64,000 bases of DNA. Source: Breviolum minutum Mf 1.05b.01 (taxonomy: Eukaryota > Sar > Dinophyceae > Suessiales > Symbiodiniaceae). The notes under the pieces were generated by a model. The model was not told the origin of the DNA and did not search any database. It saw nothing but the letters and a program-made list of their open reading frames with translations. How positions within the stretch are numbered: the first letter of the stretch is position 1; each line of letters begins with the position of its first letter. A program made the translations under genes and the position numbers. This document shows positions 47,715 through 60,575 of the stretch, in pieces. Location: NCBI GenBank assembly GCA_000507305.1, contig DF240735.1, positions 1-64,000 of the forward strand. The letters run 5' to 3'.

Positions 47715-49857
47715 AATGACCACTGTAGAAAAGTTGTCCAAGAGGCTGAAAGCTAGAGACGCAGTCAGTGGCATCGAGTGAGTTGGCAGCGCGAAAATGA
47801 TCTCCAGTCCATGCAGTATCCGCCCAAGAGGAACTTGGAAGAAACGAGCAGCACATGGAGGAAATTCATGGAGAGAAGAGAGAGTAGTGCCTTCTAGAAG
47901 CAATCCAGACGCTTTTTGAAAGAAGAGAGAAGAAGGGTTGTAGAAGGTGCCCAATTCTCTTCAAGCACCAGGGTGACTTGTCGATCACGAAAGTAGAGGC
48001 TGTTTGTGTATAAGAGCAACATCAAGGATGAGGAAGAAAATTAGGAATCCACCAGCAAGGAGTCCAGTGGACGTTGTGAGAAGGCTAAAAGAAGCCTTGC
48101 TGATGGAGTCCCTGTTTTCTTCAACAAACTCGGAAGAGCAGGTCACTTTGGATCGTTCCTTGGCAGCAACCGGCGGAGAAGCGGCAAGCAGAGAATCACT
48201 TAGAATCTAAATCACTTTGGATTCCGCCGGCGGGAAGGTCAGAGAGAGAGGAGAGAATGAGGAGAAGAAGGAAGCAAAGGGAAAGTGAAAAGAGGACATT
48301 CTCGCGCCAGGATATTTCTTCGAGAACACTTGGCATCATTCGTCACCAATGGACTGTCAGCTCCCAGTCATTCATTAGTGCCAAATGGTTCTCACATCAC
48401 CCTTTTCTGCATTCACAGGTGGACTGGTCGTTAGACATGCGTGCTCTCAGTGCTATTGCTGGCTCTTGCTCTGATGACACGGAATACCGACGGTCCACAT
48501 CCGCAATCTTCGAATTGAACCCATTTTAGTACGCTGTTGTTAGTTTGTTGTTCAACCTCAACAAAGTATTCAAAGACACTCTCTAGGAGACTGCTAGAAT
48601 TACTCTGTGTTTACAGATGGCTTGTACAGTTGTCATTTCAATACAGAAACCAGATGCCTCGATTGTTGTACAGTTATGCTGACAGAAGAGCGACTGTCTG
48701 AGACAACGACCTTCATTGAGCCATGCAGCGATCAGAAAAAAAAAAAAAAATCTCGCGTCAGAGTCAACCTCAATGGTGGAGAGTTGGATTGCGAAAATGG
48801 CTCTGCGTCTCAGAACGGCAGTTGCGAAAAGTTCACAATCGTTTTCGTTGAGAGGAGGTCAATTGCAGTATTTCAGAGAAGGAATCATTGTCAACAGAAT
48901 GGTCGTACACTGAGATCAATTCACAGCTTTTCTTTATTTTAATAGTGTTGCAGTTCGACGCAGAGTGTGTGATGTCCTGCAAAAAGAAATCCAGAGGCAC
49001 TGTTCCACGTCCGATATCTCGAAATGCGTGGATATCAGACGTCCGTGTATGCTCTGGATCACTTAGAATTTCCTTGTCTGCTCTGACTCTGTTGGCTGCA
49101 AGAGGAATATGACTTGTGGAACCATAGTACAAGACTCCCTTGAGCTGTGCATAAACCTGCTTTCGTCTATCGGGGCTTACTCTTTTTTGGTGCCCATGTG
49201 GAGCGCGCTCGAGGCTCAGACGGTCATAAAAACATTTTGTCTTTGATTGGCTATTCCACATGTTGGACAATAGGAAGAAGGAAACCATAGTCAATTCAAC
49301 ATATGGATATTCCAAGTGACTCAGGTCTTGAAGAGCATGTGGGTAATCCTTTGCCATTTCAGTAATGAATAAGGATGAGAAGTCGGCTCACCCACGTCCT
49401 CGTAGATGAAACTGCACAAGGTAGAAGTACCATTGAGGTAGTAGAGCCACAATGCACACACCCGAAACCAAGCAAAGGTCTTTGAACCTGCTTCGTTCCT
49501 CGAAGAACCTCCTTCCCTTCCACTGTGCACCCTGACGAAGGCGAAGTAGGATACCAGGTACTGTTGCTTTGCCTCTCTTGTAGCATGAGATAGTTCCACG
49601 ATAAGCAGATGTCTGTTGCATACCAATGCGGTAATGCTTTGTCGCATCCGACACAAGGGTCAACGAGCTAGGAATCCGCGACAGACGCCCATGTCACCCT
49701 GATCCGCAAGGACATGTGGTAAGGAGTATAAGGGAATATGCACCCAAGAGGCTTAAGCAGTCTCCCATACCCCACAAAAGCTGTATCGTCCATCAGGGCT
49801 CCCTCACTTCTATGAAGCCTTTTAATTGAAGACAGAGGCCGCGCCCGACCCCTTCGT
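47715..49857. other. No supported gene
   Basis: Several frames of 70-170 codons occur on both strands (for example 48833-49357 minus), but none has a domain or conserved motif. A purine-rich stretch (gagagagaggagagaatgag) lies near 48241. Confidence 0.45.
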
Positions 49858-50110
49858 GGGAAGGTACCCTTAAGGGGGGGCTTAAGGGGACCTTAAGGTC
49901 ACCTTAAGATCTCCCTTAAGCCTTCTCCCTTCCCCCCGACGAAGGTCTGAAGCCTTAAGCCCCCCGCTTGAGATGACCTTAAGCCCCCCTTAAGCCTCCC
50001 CTTGAGGTGACCTTAAGCCCCTAGGTACCCCCCCTTAAGCCTTCCCTTTTAAGGTGACCTTAAGGTACCCTCCCTTAAGCCCCCCCTTAAGGTGGCCTTA
50101 AGCCTCCCCT
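49858..50110. repeat. CTTAAG-rich minisatellite, left of the gap
   Basis: Built from cttaagg, ggtaccc and C- or G-runs (for example gaccttaaggtcaccttaag). It begins G-rich on the plus strand and becomes C-rich (ttaagccccccttaagg) towards the gap. Many units are palindromic. Confidence 0.92.
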
Positions 50111-50933
50111 NNNNNNNNNNNNNNNNNNNNNNNNNNNNNNNNNNNNNNNNNNNNNNNNNNNNNNNNNNNNNNNNNNNNNNNNNNNNNNNNNNNNNNNNNN
50201 NNNNNNNNNNNNNNNNNNNNNNNNNNNNNNNNNNNNNNNNNNNNNNNNNNNNNNNNNNNNNNNNNNNNNNNNNNNNNNNNNNNNNNNNNNNNNNNNNNNN
50301 NNNNNNNNNNNNNNNNNNNNNNNNNNNNNNNNNNNNNNNNNNNNNNNNNNNNNNNNNNNNNNNNNNNNNNNNNNNNNNNNNNNNNNNNNNNNNNNNNNNN
50401 NNNNNNNNNNNNNNNNNNNNNNNNNNNNNNNNNNNNNNNNNNNNNNNNNNNNNNNNNNNNNNNNNNNNNNNNNNNNNNNNNNNNNNNNNNNNNNNNNNNN
50501 NNNNNNNNNNNNNNNNNNNNNNNNNNNNNNNNNNNNNNNNNNNNNNNNNNNNNNNNNNNNNNNNNNNNNNNNNNNNNNNNNNNNNNNNNNNNNNNNNNNN
50601 NNNNNNNNNNNNNNNNNNNNNNNNNNNNNNNNNNNNNNNNNNNNNNNNNNNNNNNNNNNNNNNNNNNNNNNNNNNNNNNNNNNNNNNNNNNNNNNNNNNN
50701 NNNNNNNNNNNNNNNNNNNNNNNNNNNNNNNNNNNNNNNNNNNNNNNNNNNNNNNNNNNNNNNNNNNNNNNNNNNNNNNNNNNNNNNNNNNNNNNNNNNN
50801 NNNNNNNNNNNNNNNNNNNNNNNNNNNNNNNNNNNNNNNNNNNNNNNNNNNNNNNNNNNNNNNNNNNNNNNNNNNNNNNNNNNNNNNNNNNNNNNNNNNN
50901 NNNNNNNNNNNNNNNNNNNNNNNNNNNNNNNNN
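50111..50933. other. Assembly gap (823 N)
   Basis: Unsequenced. Both edges lie in repeat DNA. Open frames reported across it have no meaning. Confidence 1.
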
Positions 50934-51073
50934 CATGTGTAAAATATGTACCGAAGCAGTCCATTCCGTAGCACTTTGAACAGGGGTTACATTACAGGTT
51001 TGGACATGTGTAAAGTATTTGGACATGTGTAAAGTATGTACCGAAGCAGTCCATTCCGTAGCACTTTGAACAC
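50934..51073. repeat. 90-bp tandem duplication at the gap edge
   Basis: The roughly 50-bp block catgtgtaaa-tatgtaccgaagcagtccattccgtag occurs at 50934 and again at 51024. The first copy touches the gap, so further copies may lie inside it. Confidence 0.88.
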
Positions 51074-51099
51074 GGGGTATATCAGCAACAACAGCGTCG

Positions 51100-51630
51100 G
51101 ACTTAAGGGAGGGCTTGAAGCCAGCTTAAGGGGAGGGGGCTTCAGGGTCACCTTACGGGGGGGCTTAAGTTCCAGGTACCTTCAGAGAAGGCTTCAGGGG
51201 GGTTATCTTAAGGGTGGCTTCCAAGTACTTTCAGCGGAGGCTTAAAGGGGGGTACCTTAAACGAGCTTCAAGGTACCTTCACAGGGGCTTACAACGGGGT
51301 ACCAAAAGGTCACCCTAAGGGGGGTCAGAAGGGGAGGTACCTTAAGGTCACCTTAAAGGGGGGGCTTAAAGGGGTGGCTTAAGGGGGGGTACCTTCAGGT
51401 CACCTTAAGGGGAGGCTTAGGAGGGGTACCTTAAAGTCACCTTAAGGCGGGGCTTAAGGGGGGCTTAAGGCCTTAAGGGGGGGCTTAAGAGGGGGCTTAA
51501 GGTCAGCTTAAGGGGAGGCTTAAGGGTGGGCTTAAGGTAACCTTCAGGGGGCTTAAGCCTTAAGGTCCAAAGCCAGAACCTTAAGGGGGGGCTTAAGGTT
51601 GACCTTAAGCCCCCCTTCAATTGAAGGGGT
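51100..51630. repeat. CTTAAG-rich minisatellite, right of the gap
   Basis: Same vocabulary as on the left (ggcttaagg, ggtaccttaaggtcacc), but G-rich on the plus strand for almost all of its length. It ends with a C-rich turn and the palindrome cccccttcaattgaaggggt. Confidence 0.92.
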
Positions 51631-52471
51631 TGGGCCCGTTATGCAAATTTGAGGCAGGATGCACTTGCCAGGAAGCAGAGCTGACAAGTGAGGCGACTCA
51701 CAGCTGCTGCAGTGCTTCGTATGCAATGGGCCTAATACAAAGAACAATCTAAAGCTCCTCTTGCACGTACAGCAAGAAGAGATGACGTGGCTAATGGGGA
51801 AGTTTACTTTTTTTTTCTCCTGCATTGCCGGGCAAGTGCGAGACATGGTCGGTCAACTACTGGAATTTTGAGTAGGATTGAAATTAAATTTCCTTGGAAG
51901 CAAGAAACCAGGCTAATGGGGAAGTTTGCGAGGCAGGACCACTTCAGAATTGTGAGAGGGAGCACCGCCGACGATTGACAGGCATTATGTGTGGTAGACA
52001 TGTCCTGGAGACCTTCGACGTCTTGACGAAAGTTGAAAAACGGAGAGCACAAGGTTGCGCCGCGCCCTTTCATAAGGTTGCGCCGCACCCTTCAAGAGAG
52101 ACTCACCTCCCTCAAGCTAGGCTCTAAAAATTCTTGCAGCTAGAGTAGCTAGGTTCTAAAAAGTCTTGTACCTAGAGTCCTTAAAGCGTGGATGTCCTTG
52201 AAGGGCGCGGTGCAACCATATGCAATGCTTGCCAAGCTCCACTAAGACTCGTAATCTTTCAATGACATGGAGATTACAGTCCACCTTCCAGAGGTGTAGT
52301 AACCATTTCCTTCATTGCAAAGCATATCTGTCGTCTCTGCGGACGTGATCCACCCACCACGCGTTTTCGGTGTTATAGCCTACTGTTACTAGAAGCGCAT
52401 CTCGAACACACCGGAACCGAAAGCACCAACAACTTAACAACTAGAATCTTTATGATCGTACATGCATCAAG

Positions 52472-53849
52472 ATGGAGGCCTTGCAGAGCTTCGAGTCTGT
52501 CCCTCGAAGATGGCTTTCTGGCAGACTCACAGTCCCATGGTTGAAATGTGTGGAGTTTTTGAATAAGGTACTAGGATGCTGTTGGAAAGAGCTCATCACT
52601 AGGAAAGATCTAGATAATTCCTTGGCGCGCTGCGACAAGCAGCCAAAAGTATCCCTCCCACATTGGCGAGCTATCTGGCGGAGTGTGGTTGCCGAGATGC
52701 GAGCCTCAACACACCGCAAGGTGTCTCCTGACAGATGAGGAAAACATCCATCCACCTCCGGAAGCAAATTTGGGTCTAACCCATTTATGAAGAGTTGCTG
52801 CATGCTGCCTGGACATAATGCTAATGTAGATGGAGAAAGGAAGCGACCTTGTATTGGGCTTGTGAAAATTGTGGCGAAGCAGCGACGTGCCAAGGCTCGA
52901 GTTCCGGCTGTGGACACAGCGTGTGTTGCTGATTGGATTGGAGGTTGCTGTCCAGTTGACTCTTTGATGACCTAGTTTCCTAGCGCACTGGGCTCTGCAG
53001 GTCATAGAGCAGAGAGCATGACTTTTCGCCACCAGTTCCCGCAATGGCTTCATGAACGGTTCCCCCGCCAAGTACAGGAAGCAACACCAGGATGCGCGTG
53101 ACAGTCGCACTCTACACTTCCACTGCCAATATCTAAAGAGCTCTGTCAAGCTGCTCACTGCTTCTATTCGGGTCGACTGGTTTTCCCTCCAAAAGGAGAA
53201 GTTTTGGACCGGAAGGGGGTTTTTCAAACCAAAGCATCCTCACCATGGGCTGGCAATAAGTCGCAGAGCATTCAAGTCTCCTTGTGCCTGCCGAACAAAA
53301 GAGATCTCGATACATGGTATAAGGCGGTTTGCACTGCCGATTGCATGGCCTGATATCACTGACATTGATCCTCACTATTTCAAGAAGACCTCTGCTTATC
53401 AGCTTCTCTCTCTTCGCATGCAGATGGGGGTGACCCACATGTAGGGAGGAATTTCGCCACACTGGCGCCTATTAAAATATTATCTGTGGAACCTCGGACC
53501 TCGCTACCATGCTGGGCGTCTCGAGGAATTGCTTATCCTCAACCGGCCGTGTCGGCCAGGGGAAGATGTCAAAGATTCCGTGTTGCCCCAATCACATTGG
53601 CAAGCATGGAAGAAGTCGGAAAGTACCAAGAAAGAAATAGAAACAAAGGCTACCAAGACGGTGGTTATCTGGTTCGTCGATGAGGACGAAGTAGTTCAAC
53701 ACATCTTGGAGATCATCAGTAGAGATGACATTGCGATGACCGTCACATACCAAGAAGCCAGAGAACACGATACTTTCAAAGAAGGCAGAGCTACTAAAAG
53801 ACGAAAAAAAGATGGCCCATCGTCAAAGGCACCAAGTTCAAGCACTTGA
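52472..53849 (+). pseudogene. Possible decayed coding sequence
   Basis: Plus-strand frames with protein-like content follow one another in different frames: 52472-52738 (MEALQSFESVPRRWLSGRLT, then VAEMRASTHRKVSPDR), a frame around 52750-52975, 53052-53444 (SIRVDWFSLQKEKFWTGRGF, then RFALPIAWPDITDIDPHYFK) and 53529-53849 (KTVVIWFVDEDEVVQHILEI, then a basic Lys/Arg tail). Stops and frame changes break them. No family recognised. A dead mobile element or broken gene is a reasonable reading; a minus-strand origin is also possible, since frames of 155 and 173 codons lie opposite. Confidence 0.3.
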
Positions 53850-54141
53850 AGGAACGCGATTAAAGTCATCCAAGAGTACAGCGGAACTACTTGCCGGAAG
53901 AGAAGTACTGAGAGCCGGGTCGACATCACTGAGACCTAGTTTCACTGTTTCACCCCAGGGGGAACACCAGTGGTGTTTTTGGCGTTTTTTGTGTTTTGTT
54001 GGTTGGGGCGGTTTTTGTTGCTTTGTTGCGTCACTGGGTTTTCCCTCTTCTTTTTGAGTATAGCTTTGATGCTCAAGGACGTCATTCATCCAAGACTGTC
54101 ACCATCGTCATGATGAGCGCAGCACAGGAGCAAAAAAAAAA

Positions 54142-54503
54142 ATGGCGAAACGAGCATTTTTGGAAGTGAAAATGTTAAAAATCTGTCATTCCTCGGACAC
54201 TTTTTCAAGTTCTGATGTTGCAAAATTGCACACCACTGTGGCGAGAAGCGCATTCAGAAGTCAATGTTAAAAAACTGAGGGTCTGGGAACACTTTTTGAA
54301 GTTTTGATGTCGAAAATTGCACGCCGCTGTGGCGAAACGCACATTTGGACGTGAAAGTGTTAAAAACTGTCATTCTCGGGGCACTTTGAAGTTCTGATGT
54401 CGAAAAATTGCACGCCGCTGTGGCGAGAAGCGCATTATCAAGTCAAAATGTAAAAAACACGTTAGCAGCGGACAGTTTTTTGAAGTTCTGATGTCGAAAA
54501 ATT
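54142..54503. repeat. About 92-bp minisatellite, four units
   Basis: Units begin ggcgaaacg or ggcgagaagcgcatt and contain gtcaaaatgttaaaaa, ggacacttttt and gaagttctgatgtcgaaaaa, then ttgcacgccgctgt. Four units, the last incomplete, run head to tail before the TCAA tract. The right half of each unit is better conserved than the left. Confidence 0.9.
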
Positions 54504-54514
54504 AGTCAGGTAGT

Positions 54515-54654
54515 AAGTTCGTCAGTTAATCACTCACTCAATCAATCAATCAATCACTTACTCACTCAATCAATCAATCAATCAATCAGTCCATCAATCC
54601 ATCCATCCATCCATCCATCAATCCATCCATCAATCAATCAATCGATGAATCGAG

Positions 54655-54711
<57 letters not shown>

Positions 54712-54770
54712 CATCAGTCCATCCATCAATCAATCAATCAATCAATCATTCAATCAAACAATCAATCAAT

Positions 54771-54816
<46 letters not shown>

Positions 54817-55170
54817 GTCAATCAGTCAGTTAGTCAATTAGCTAGTTTGTCAACTAGTCAGTTCATCAGTTAGTCAATCAGTCAGTTCGTCAGTTAGTCA
54901 GTTAGCCAGTTAATTAGTTAGTTAGCCAGTTAGTCAATTGGTCAGATAATCAATTATAGTCAGTTAGTCAGGCAGTCAGCCAGTCAGTAAGTAAATTAGT
55001 CAGTTCGTCAATAAATCAACCAGTCAACCAATCAGTCAGTCAGTCAGTCAGTCAGTCAGTTAGTCAGTCAGTCAGTCAATAGGTCAGTTCATTACTTAGG
55101 CAATCACTCAGTTAATCAGACAGTCAATCAGTCAATTAGTCAGTTAGCTAGTTAGTCAGTTGGTCAATGT
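54515..55170. repeat. Long TCAA/TCAG tetranucleotide tract
   Basis: Begins with atcaatcaatcaatcaatc and ccatccatccatcc runs (to about 54830) and decays into cagtcagtcagttagtcag for another 340 bp. Asn-Gln-Ser repeats in translated frames are artefacts. Confidence 0.96.
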
Positions 55171-55199
55171 TTTTGCTCTGACATCCGTCACACGCAGCA

Positions 55200-58100
55200 A
55201 TCAATGTCTCTTATACGTTTCCTATTCTTGAAACTTCCGCCACCGCCTTGTGCGGTACTACTGGTAGAGTACTTGTCAGGAAATAACAAAGATTTTGTGA
55301 TGAAGCTGAACACATTTTAGTTGGTTCTCCATTTTGTTGTTGAACAAACATTTCTTTAGACAATTCCAGCACCAAATTCTGCCAACACAACGAATTGATG
55401 TGTCGGTTGGAACCATACCATGAATGATGTTGACCGCAGAAAACGGATATGATATATGGTGTTGCGGTTCTTACTACCAAACTGGTGTGTGCATTTATTT
55501 GCACAATTTCTTTGAATCTTAAACATGTCATCGCACATCACTTTGCGATGATGCAGTCACTTTGCGATGACGCAGCAGAGCATGTTTATGATTTCTTGGC
55601 CCTTTTGCTGGCGAATTGTGATCATATAGGAACAATTCCAATTATTGAGGGGTAATTTCAACGGGGTGACTTGGATTTACGACGTGTTGCCGGTCCGAAC
55701 CCCGTAACGATGTTGTACGCTGTCTTTCACCACGGTTAGGTGTACAAAGTCGTTTGGCTGGGAATATTCAATATGACGTCAGTTGGACGTCCAACTTGGA
55801 TTATTGTGCGATTTGTACCCGCCTTCAAGTAGTCAAAAGTCGAGTATAACTTTGCTATGCCGCTTGGTTTTGACCATCAGTGCGTCCTTTGTACAGGAGC
55901 TGGCCCCATCTTGGAGGAAAATCGACATCCAACAAAACAGTAACATTACCTTGGGATACTGCATTGCTTTCGTCCCCAAATGATTTGGAAAACCTTTTCC
56001 TGGCCATGGTGGTTAGGATTGCATTTCTTGCTTCCGAACACTTGAGAACCAGTTGCAAGCCGTGGATCAGGGCTCGCAAACAAAATGCAACTTTCAGATC
56101 AGACAATTTCACCGGGAAGAATTGCGACAATCAGAACAAGAATAACATCAACCCTAAGCAATCCTATAATTTGCTGTCTCGGCCATCTGGATGTTTTACT
56201 GCCTGACACAACCACACAGAAAAGCTGTATGCTTGGGATCCCCGATCCCAAGCCAATCATTTGGAGCTAGTTGCAACAATCCGGCGATGGACAGGGGGGA
56301 TATGTGGACAACTTCGATTGGCAGCGGAATTGCTTAAAGGTGCCTGATGATTGTTTCGCGACTTTCCGTTTTCCAACAATGTACTGTATATTGCTTACAG
56401 AGGCACGACCCGAATAATGATACAGTACAGTGCATTGTAAAACTGCGGCAATACGAAGGTGTGGATCATTAGTTTGTCACTTCTGTGTTGTCATGGGCGT
56501 ATTGGGCAGTTGCTGTGGGTGGGAGTTGCGGGCCCAGGGACAGTGTGTCACAAATTCCAGTGTTGGTTTTTAACAGCTCCGGCGAAATTTGTCATGAATG
56601 GGAATATGTTCGGTAATTTTAGTAAATGTGCTGCTTTGAAAACATCAGTAAGACCTTGCACAATGCAACCAGGTTTTCAATCTTTGTTGGGTTGCTATCT
56701 TTATGGCAAGTGCGGGATGACAACGCGGGTGTCTCGAACTTGGCAATGACAACTGTAGGAGTTGGATTTTGAATATAAAATTGTCAAATCCAGGGCAAAA
56801 ATCTTCTGCAATTATCATATCTGAAAGACTGACACAGCTGCCGCGCTCATCTCACCCTTCCGAGTTTTGATTTCTGGATGGGAGCAAGAAGAAATAGGAC
56901 AGTTCCTTTGCAAGTGAATCGGACCTCCACATTGACACCTCTTCTGGATCTCGAGGAGTCCTGACGTGTGGAGAATCCTGGATAAGCACTCGTTCTCAGT
57001 TGGCTCCATCTTAGATCGCTTGAGCGATTGTCATGTTCGCTTTGGATTTGTCATATCTTGGGTGCCCTTTTTTTTTGTGTGTGTTTTCGGGTTCATTCTC
57101 GAATTTCCGTGGAACATTTTTTCGTCCGATTTCAATTGTAGGCCGGCATCTAGGAGCTATGCGTCGTTTTGCGACGAAAGTTGGCTTGCAATTGCCGGGT
57201 TTTGAGCAACCAAATTCAGGTGGGAGGGTTGCCGTCAAAGACCGTTGCAGCTTCGAAGACCACGTCCGGTGTCGCACATTTATCGGTGCATCCATGAAAC
57301 GGTAATGACCGCGTGAACCTCTTACTCATGCCAGCGCTTGCAGGGGGCAAATTGAGTAAGGTTGGTTTCCTAGTTATAGTTTTATCCTCCCGGCGTTCGC
57401 GCTGTGTCAAAAGCACTGTTATAGGGCAAATCCGATTGCACCGCCACAAGAGGGTGTACGAAATGTCATGGTAGACGTCGGCTCGCCACATTTAATCACT
57501 AATCTGACGTCGATGGTTTGATAGCAGCAACAAATGTCACCGTTTCGCCGTTGCGTCGTCAATTCAAGTCAGCCTCAACGCCCGTAAGCGAGCCCAATGT
57601 AAGGGCAGAGGCGGCAATAACAAGATGATGTGGGGTACCGTTTGCAACAAGCAGCTCAAACTTTCCGGAAACACCGTTGGATGCTACAATGCAGAGATTG
57701 TTTTATCAAACATCCGCTACGGTATTAAAAGCAGTTGTTTCTGCAACACCCGGCTGTATACAGAAAATTTGGGAAAAATATGTCGTTCAATGTCGCAAAT
57801 TCATTCATCGCATTGTGGGACCTCCACCAGGGGCGCCATGGCATGATATTTGCGTGACTGGAACCCACCTGTCGATCAGTGGTCCCAGGCCAATGGATTA
57901 TTAACTGGTCACAGACGTCCATGATTCAATGCTGGAACTTCGCTTCATACATTTGCAGATCTATTTGTCAAATGCTGGGTGAGGAGAGCACTTGCGTGGA
58001 AACTGCTTCCAACATATCCTTTCCGAGGACGCCCGCAACAACTTTGGGACATCTTGACCAACGCAAGCGCACAGCATGCAACTAATAGCCGTGTGTGTGA

Positions 58101-59400
58101 TTCTCTGTAACCAACGACCTTGATCACGTGAATATCTGGCCGGTAAATTGACAGACGTGGTTGTGCTGTTAATCGAATCGGCACGGGTGCAAATTCCACC
58201 ACCGCATGAAACAATTTCATCCGCATTTGTCACGCCAAACGGAAAGGGCGATTGTTCTCAACGTCAAAGCCCATGGATTTCTTCTACGCAACTATGGTTG
58301 GCGACGCGTCTAGTTTGTTGGAATTTACCTGCGTCGCACGCACCATCACAAGACGGAAACCAACGACTCACCAGCGATGTGCTGACCGAGGGCACCCTCC
58401 CCCCACCAGCCTTGGACTTGCGAGAAAAAAACGGCAGGAATGGATTTCCTTGTAGTATTTGATATAGGCTCGTGTGTAAATTCGTGGGGCGTCGCCAGAT
58501 TATTGTTTCGCTGGGGGGTTATGTTTTGCAGAAATTGGCGACGAAAGAACCGGGGTTCAAGCGTAAGTGGCAAAGCCCCATTGTTGGACTGCCCTTTTCC
58601 TGCACCAACGCTTTTTTCAAATTTCGTTTCCCAGACTAGTCCTTCTACAAGTATAGGCGTTGCCATCGACCAAGCCACATTACAAACTGGGCAGTTGACA
58701 GATTATCATCTTATTCACTACGGTACATGGACGTCCACGTTTGCGAGGGCGCATAATGTCAAAGTTGGAAAGCCACCCCGCTGTGAGTGTCCAACGTCCC
58801 GTAATTGATGACCAACATTGCTCCGTCTCTCCCTTGGTAGCAAAATGAAATTATATAGTGTTTGGCAAGTTGTTCCGTCCATGGTCGAATATGGAAATGT
58901 GTCGATGGTTGAACAGGGAAGGGTTCGAAAACCACACTGAGTCTTTGATTGATTCGTCGCATCATCTCAAATTAGTCCTCGCCATTCAGTGGTACCCACC
59001 CAAAATCCACTGGCTGTAAAAAAGGCTAAAAACACAAAAACAAAAAGGTGAATCCAAAGAGAACAATAAGACAAGGACAAAGAGAAATGGAAAGAGGGAG
59101 GGAAGAAGAAGCAAACAATGCGAATTAGCTGCTGCCACCCACTGAAAGGATCTTATGTACATTTCTGCCGAGCCCACTTTGGTTTGTAAAGTTTTGTCAC
59201 CCCATGTCTTTTACAGGACCGGAGTCCCGACTCGGACGGGCGAAAGTGAAAGTGAAAGTGGGGTTTCATTTCTTGACCCAAGCGGGCGCAAAGCAGAAAA
59301 AACCGTAAGGAAGGTATTTCATGCCGCACGTTGCAGGACGCACGCAGGAACAAGGAAAGGACTTATCCAGAATGTCAACACAATCGAAGATGCCGGTTGG
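55200..59400. other. No supported gene
   Basis: Only short frames on both strands. The look of the DNA differs from the left half: more CpG, fewer CA/TG-rich blocks. No RNA gene, domain or mobile element could be supported. Confidence 0.45.
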
Positions 59401-59439
59401 TGGTCTTACGCTTTCAAGCAAGGCGCAAGCAGAGCCACG

Positions 59440-59560
59440 AGCCATCCAGCTTCATCCGCATGCTCGCCCAAGCCAGAGCCAGATTTAGCCCTCCCTCCGT
59501 CAGAGCGGCCACCAGGTCCGGCGTTCGTGTCCCCCTGGAAAGCCCTGTTTGCCCATGCAG
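59440..59560. repeat. Dispersed repeat, copy A
   Basis: Shares cttcatccgcatgctcgcc and following ccctcc-rich sequence with 60485-60575. Both copies translate to a similar FIRMLA motif and then a Pro-rich stretch on the plus strand, so this may be a piece of an old mobile element or gene. Confidence 0.6.
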
Positions 59561-59697
59561 CAGCGTCTTCCTTCGCAACCAGCTTTTTGTTAGGCACCTA
59601 TGGCCTTGGATTATTTTGATGCTGTTAGGGTTGCAAGCAGAAACACAACGTATATGCAATGAGTAAACCACAACAACTTTGGAATGGATTTTTTGGT

Positions 59698-59770
59698 GAC
59701 TTTGATCCTGTATGCCGAGCGGCGGGCCGTTTGGGGCACAGGAAGTGAAACGCAAAAACATTGTATGCAC
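59698..59770. repeat. Recurrent short hairpin element, copy 1
   Basis: Contains cctgtatgcc, then gcgggccgtttggggcacagg and gtgaaa. The ends cctgt and acagg pair. Related copies at about 60070-60130 and 63662-63720. Confidence 0.5.
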
Positions 59771-60069
59771 AAACTGGACATGAAAACGTGAGTACACCAT
59801 CATGGGTGGACAAGGGAAATGAAGTCGGTATACTACTGGAACCAGAGATCGGTGTTGCGGGCGATGTCGCTCCTTTCACCTCCTGGGTCCCAATGCAAGA
59901 TGCGTTTTGACCAGCGATTGTCATCAAGTAAGCATTGTAATTTGCAAATTTTTAATATTCCGATAAATATTTCGTGGAACATATTTTGAAACCATGGCGA
60001 AAAAAAAACCATGGTATGCCAATTGTTGTCTGTGCCATGCATGATGGTCCGTGATGGTCAATGATGGTC

Positions 60070-60130
60070 CATGCCTGTACGCCACAAGGCGAGCCCATTT
60101 TGGGCACAGGGGGTGAAAAAAAATATGTAC
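60070..60130. repeat. Recurrent short hairpin element, copy 2
   Basis: Reads cctgtacgccacaaggcgag, then cccattttgggcacaggg and ggtgaaaa. Same layout as copy 1, with cctgt/acagg pairing. Confidence 0.5.
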
Positions 60131-60484
60131 ATTGGTTTCGCATGCAATTTCTCTTACATCCGGCAAAAGGCGTAGAATTCTTCAAAGAGTGCATTCCAGT
60201 GATGGTGGCATTTCGCTTCTTCTAGCCATGGTCCCACACCTTTGTATCGACAAAAAACTTGGATTTGATAGTCCCAAGTGTGCGGTAAATTCTTGGCACT
60301 CAGCGGTGTTCAGGTAAATTTGCAATGTGCGATGCTAATATTCTGTGCTATGCATGAAGTATTGTATGCCACGGTTGGATCCAATCGATGTCCGTCAGCT
60401 GGTGGATCCACGACACATTCCGACAATGCACGTCAAGTTTTCGAAAGTCACCTGTATAATTTTGCAGTGCCCAGCTGCAAAACA

Positions 60485-60575
60485 AACCGCATCCAACTTC
60501 ATCCGCATGCTCGCCAACGCCGGCACCCACCCCAACCCTCCTTCACTCCAAGCAACCACCGGTGCGGCTCTGGTG
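60485..60575. repeat. Dispersed repeat, copy B
   Basis: Second copy of the 59440-59560 sequence (cttcatccgcatgctcgcc), about 1.04 kb to the right and in the same orientation. Confidence 0.6.

Noticed and set aside
50049..51026. Frames of about 290-325 codons across the gap
   Set aside because: Almost entirely N.
54142..54503. CRISPR-like direct repeats
   Set aside because: Units are contiguous, about 92 bp and diverged, with no unique spacers; the host is eukaryotic.
54645..54833. Asn-Gln-Ser repeat protein
   Set aside because: Translation of the TCAA tract.
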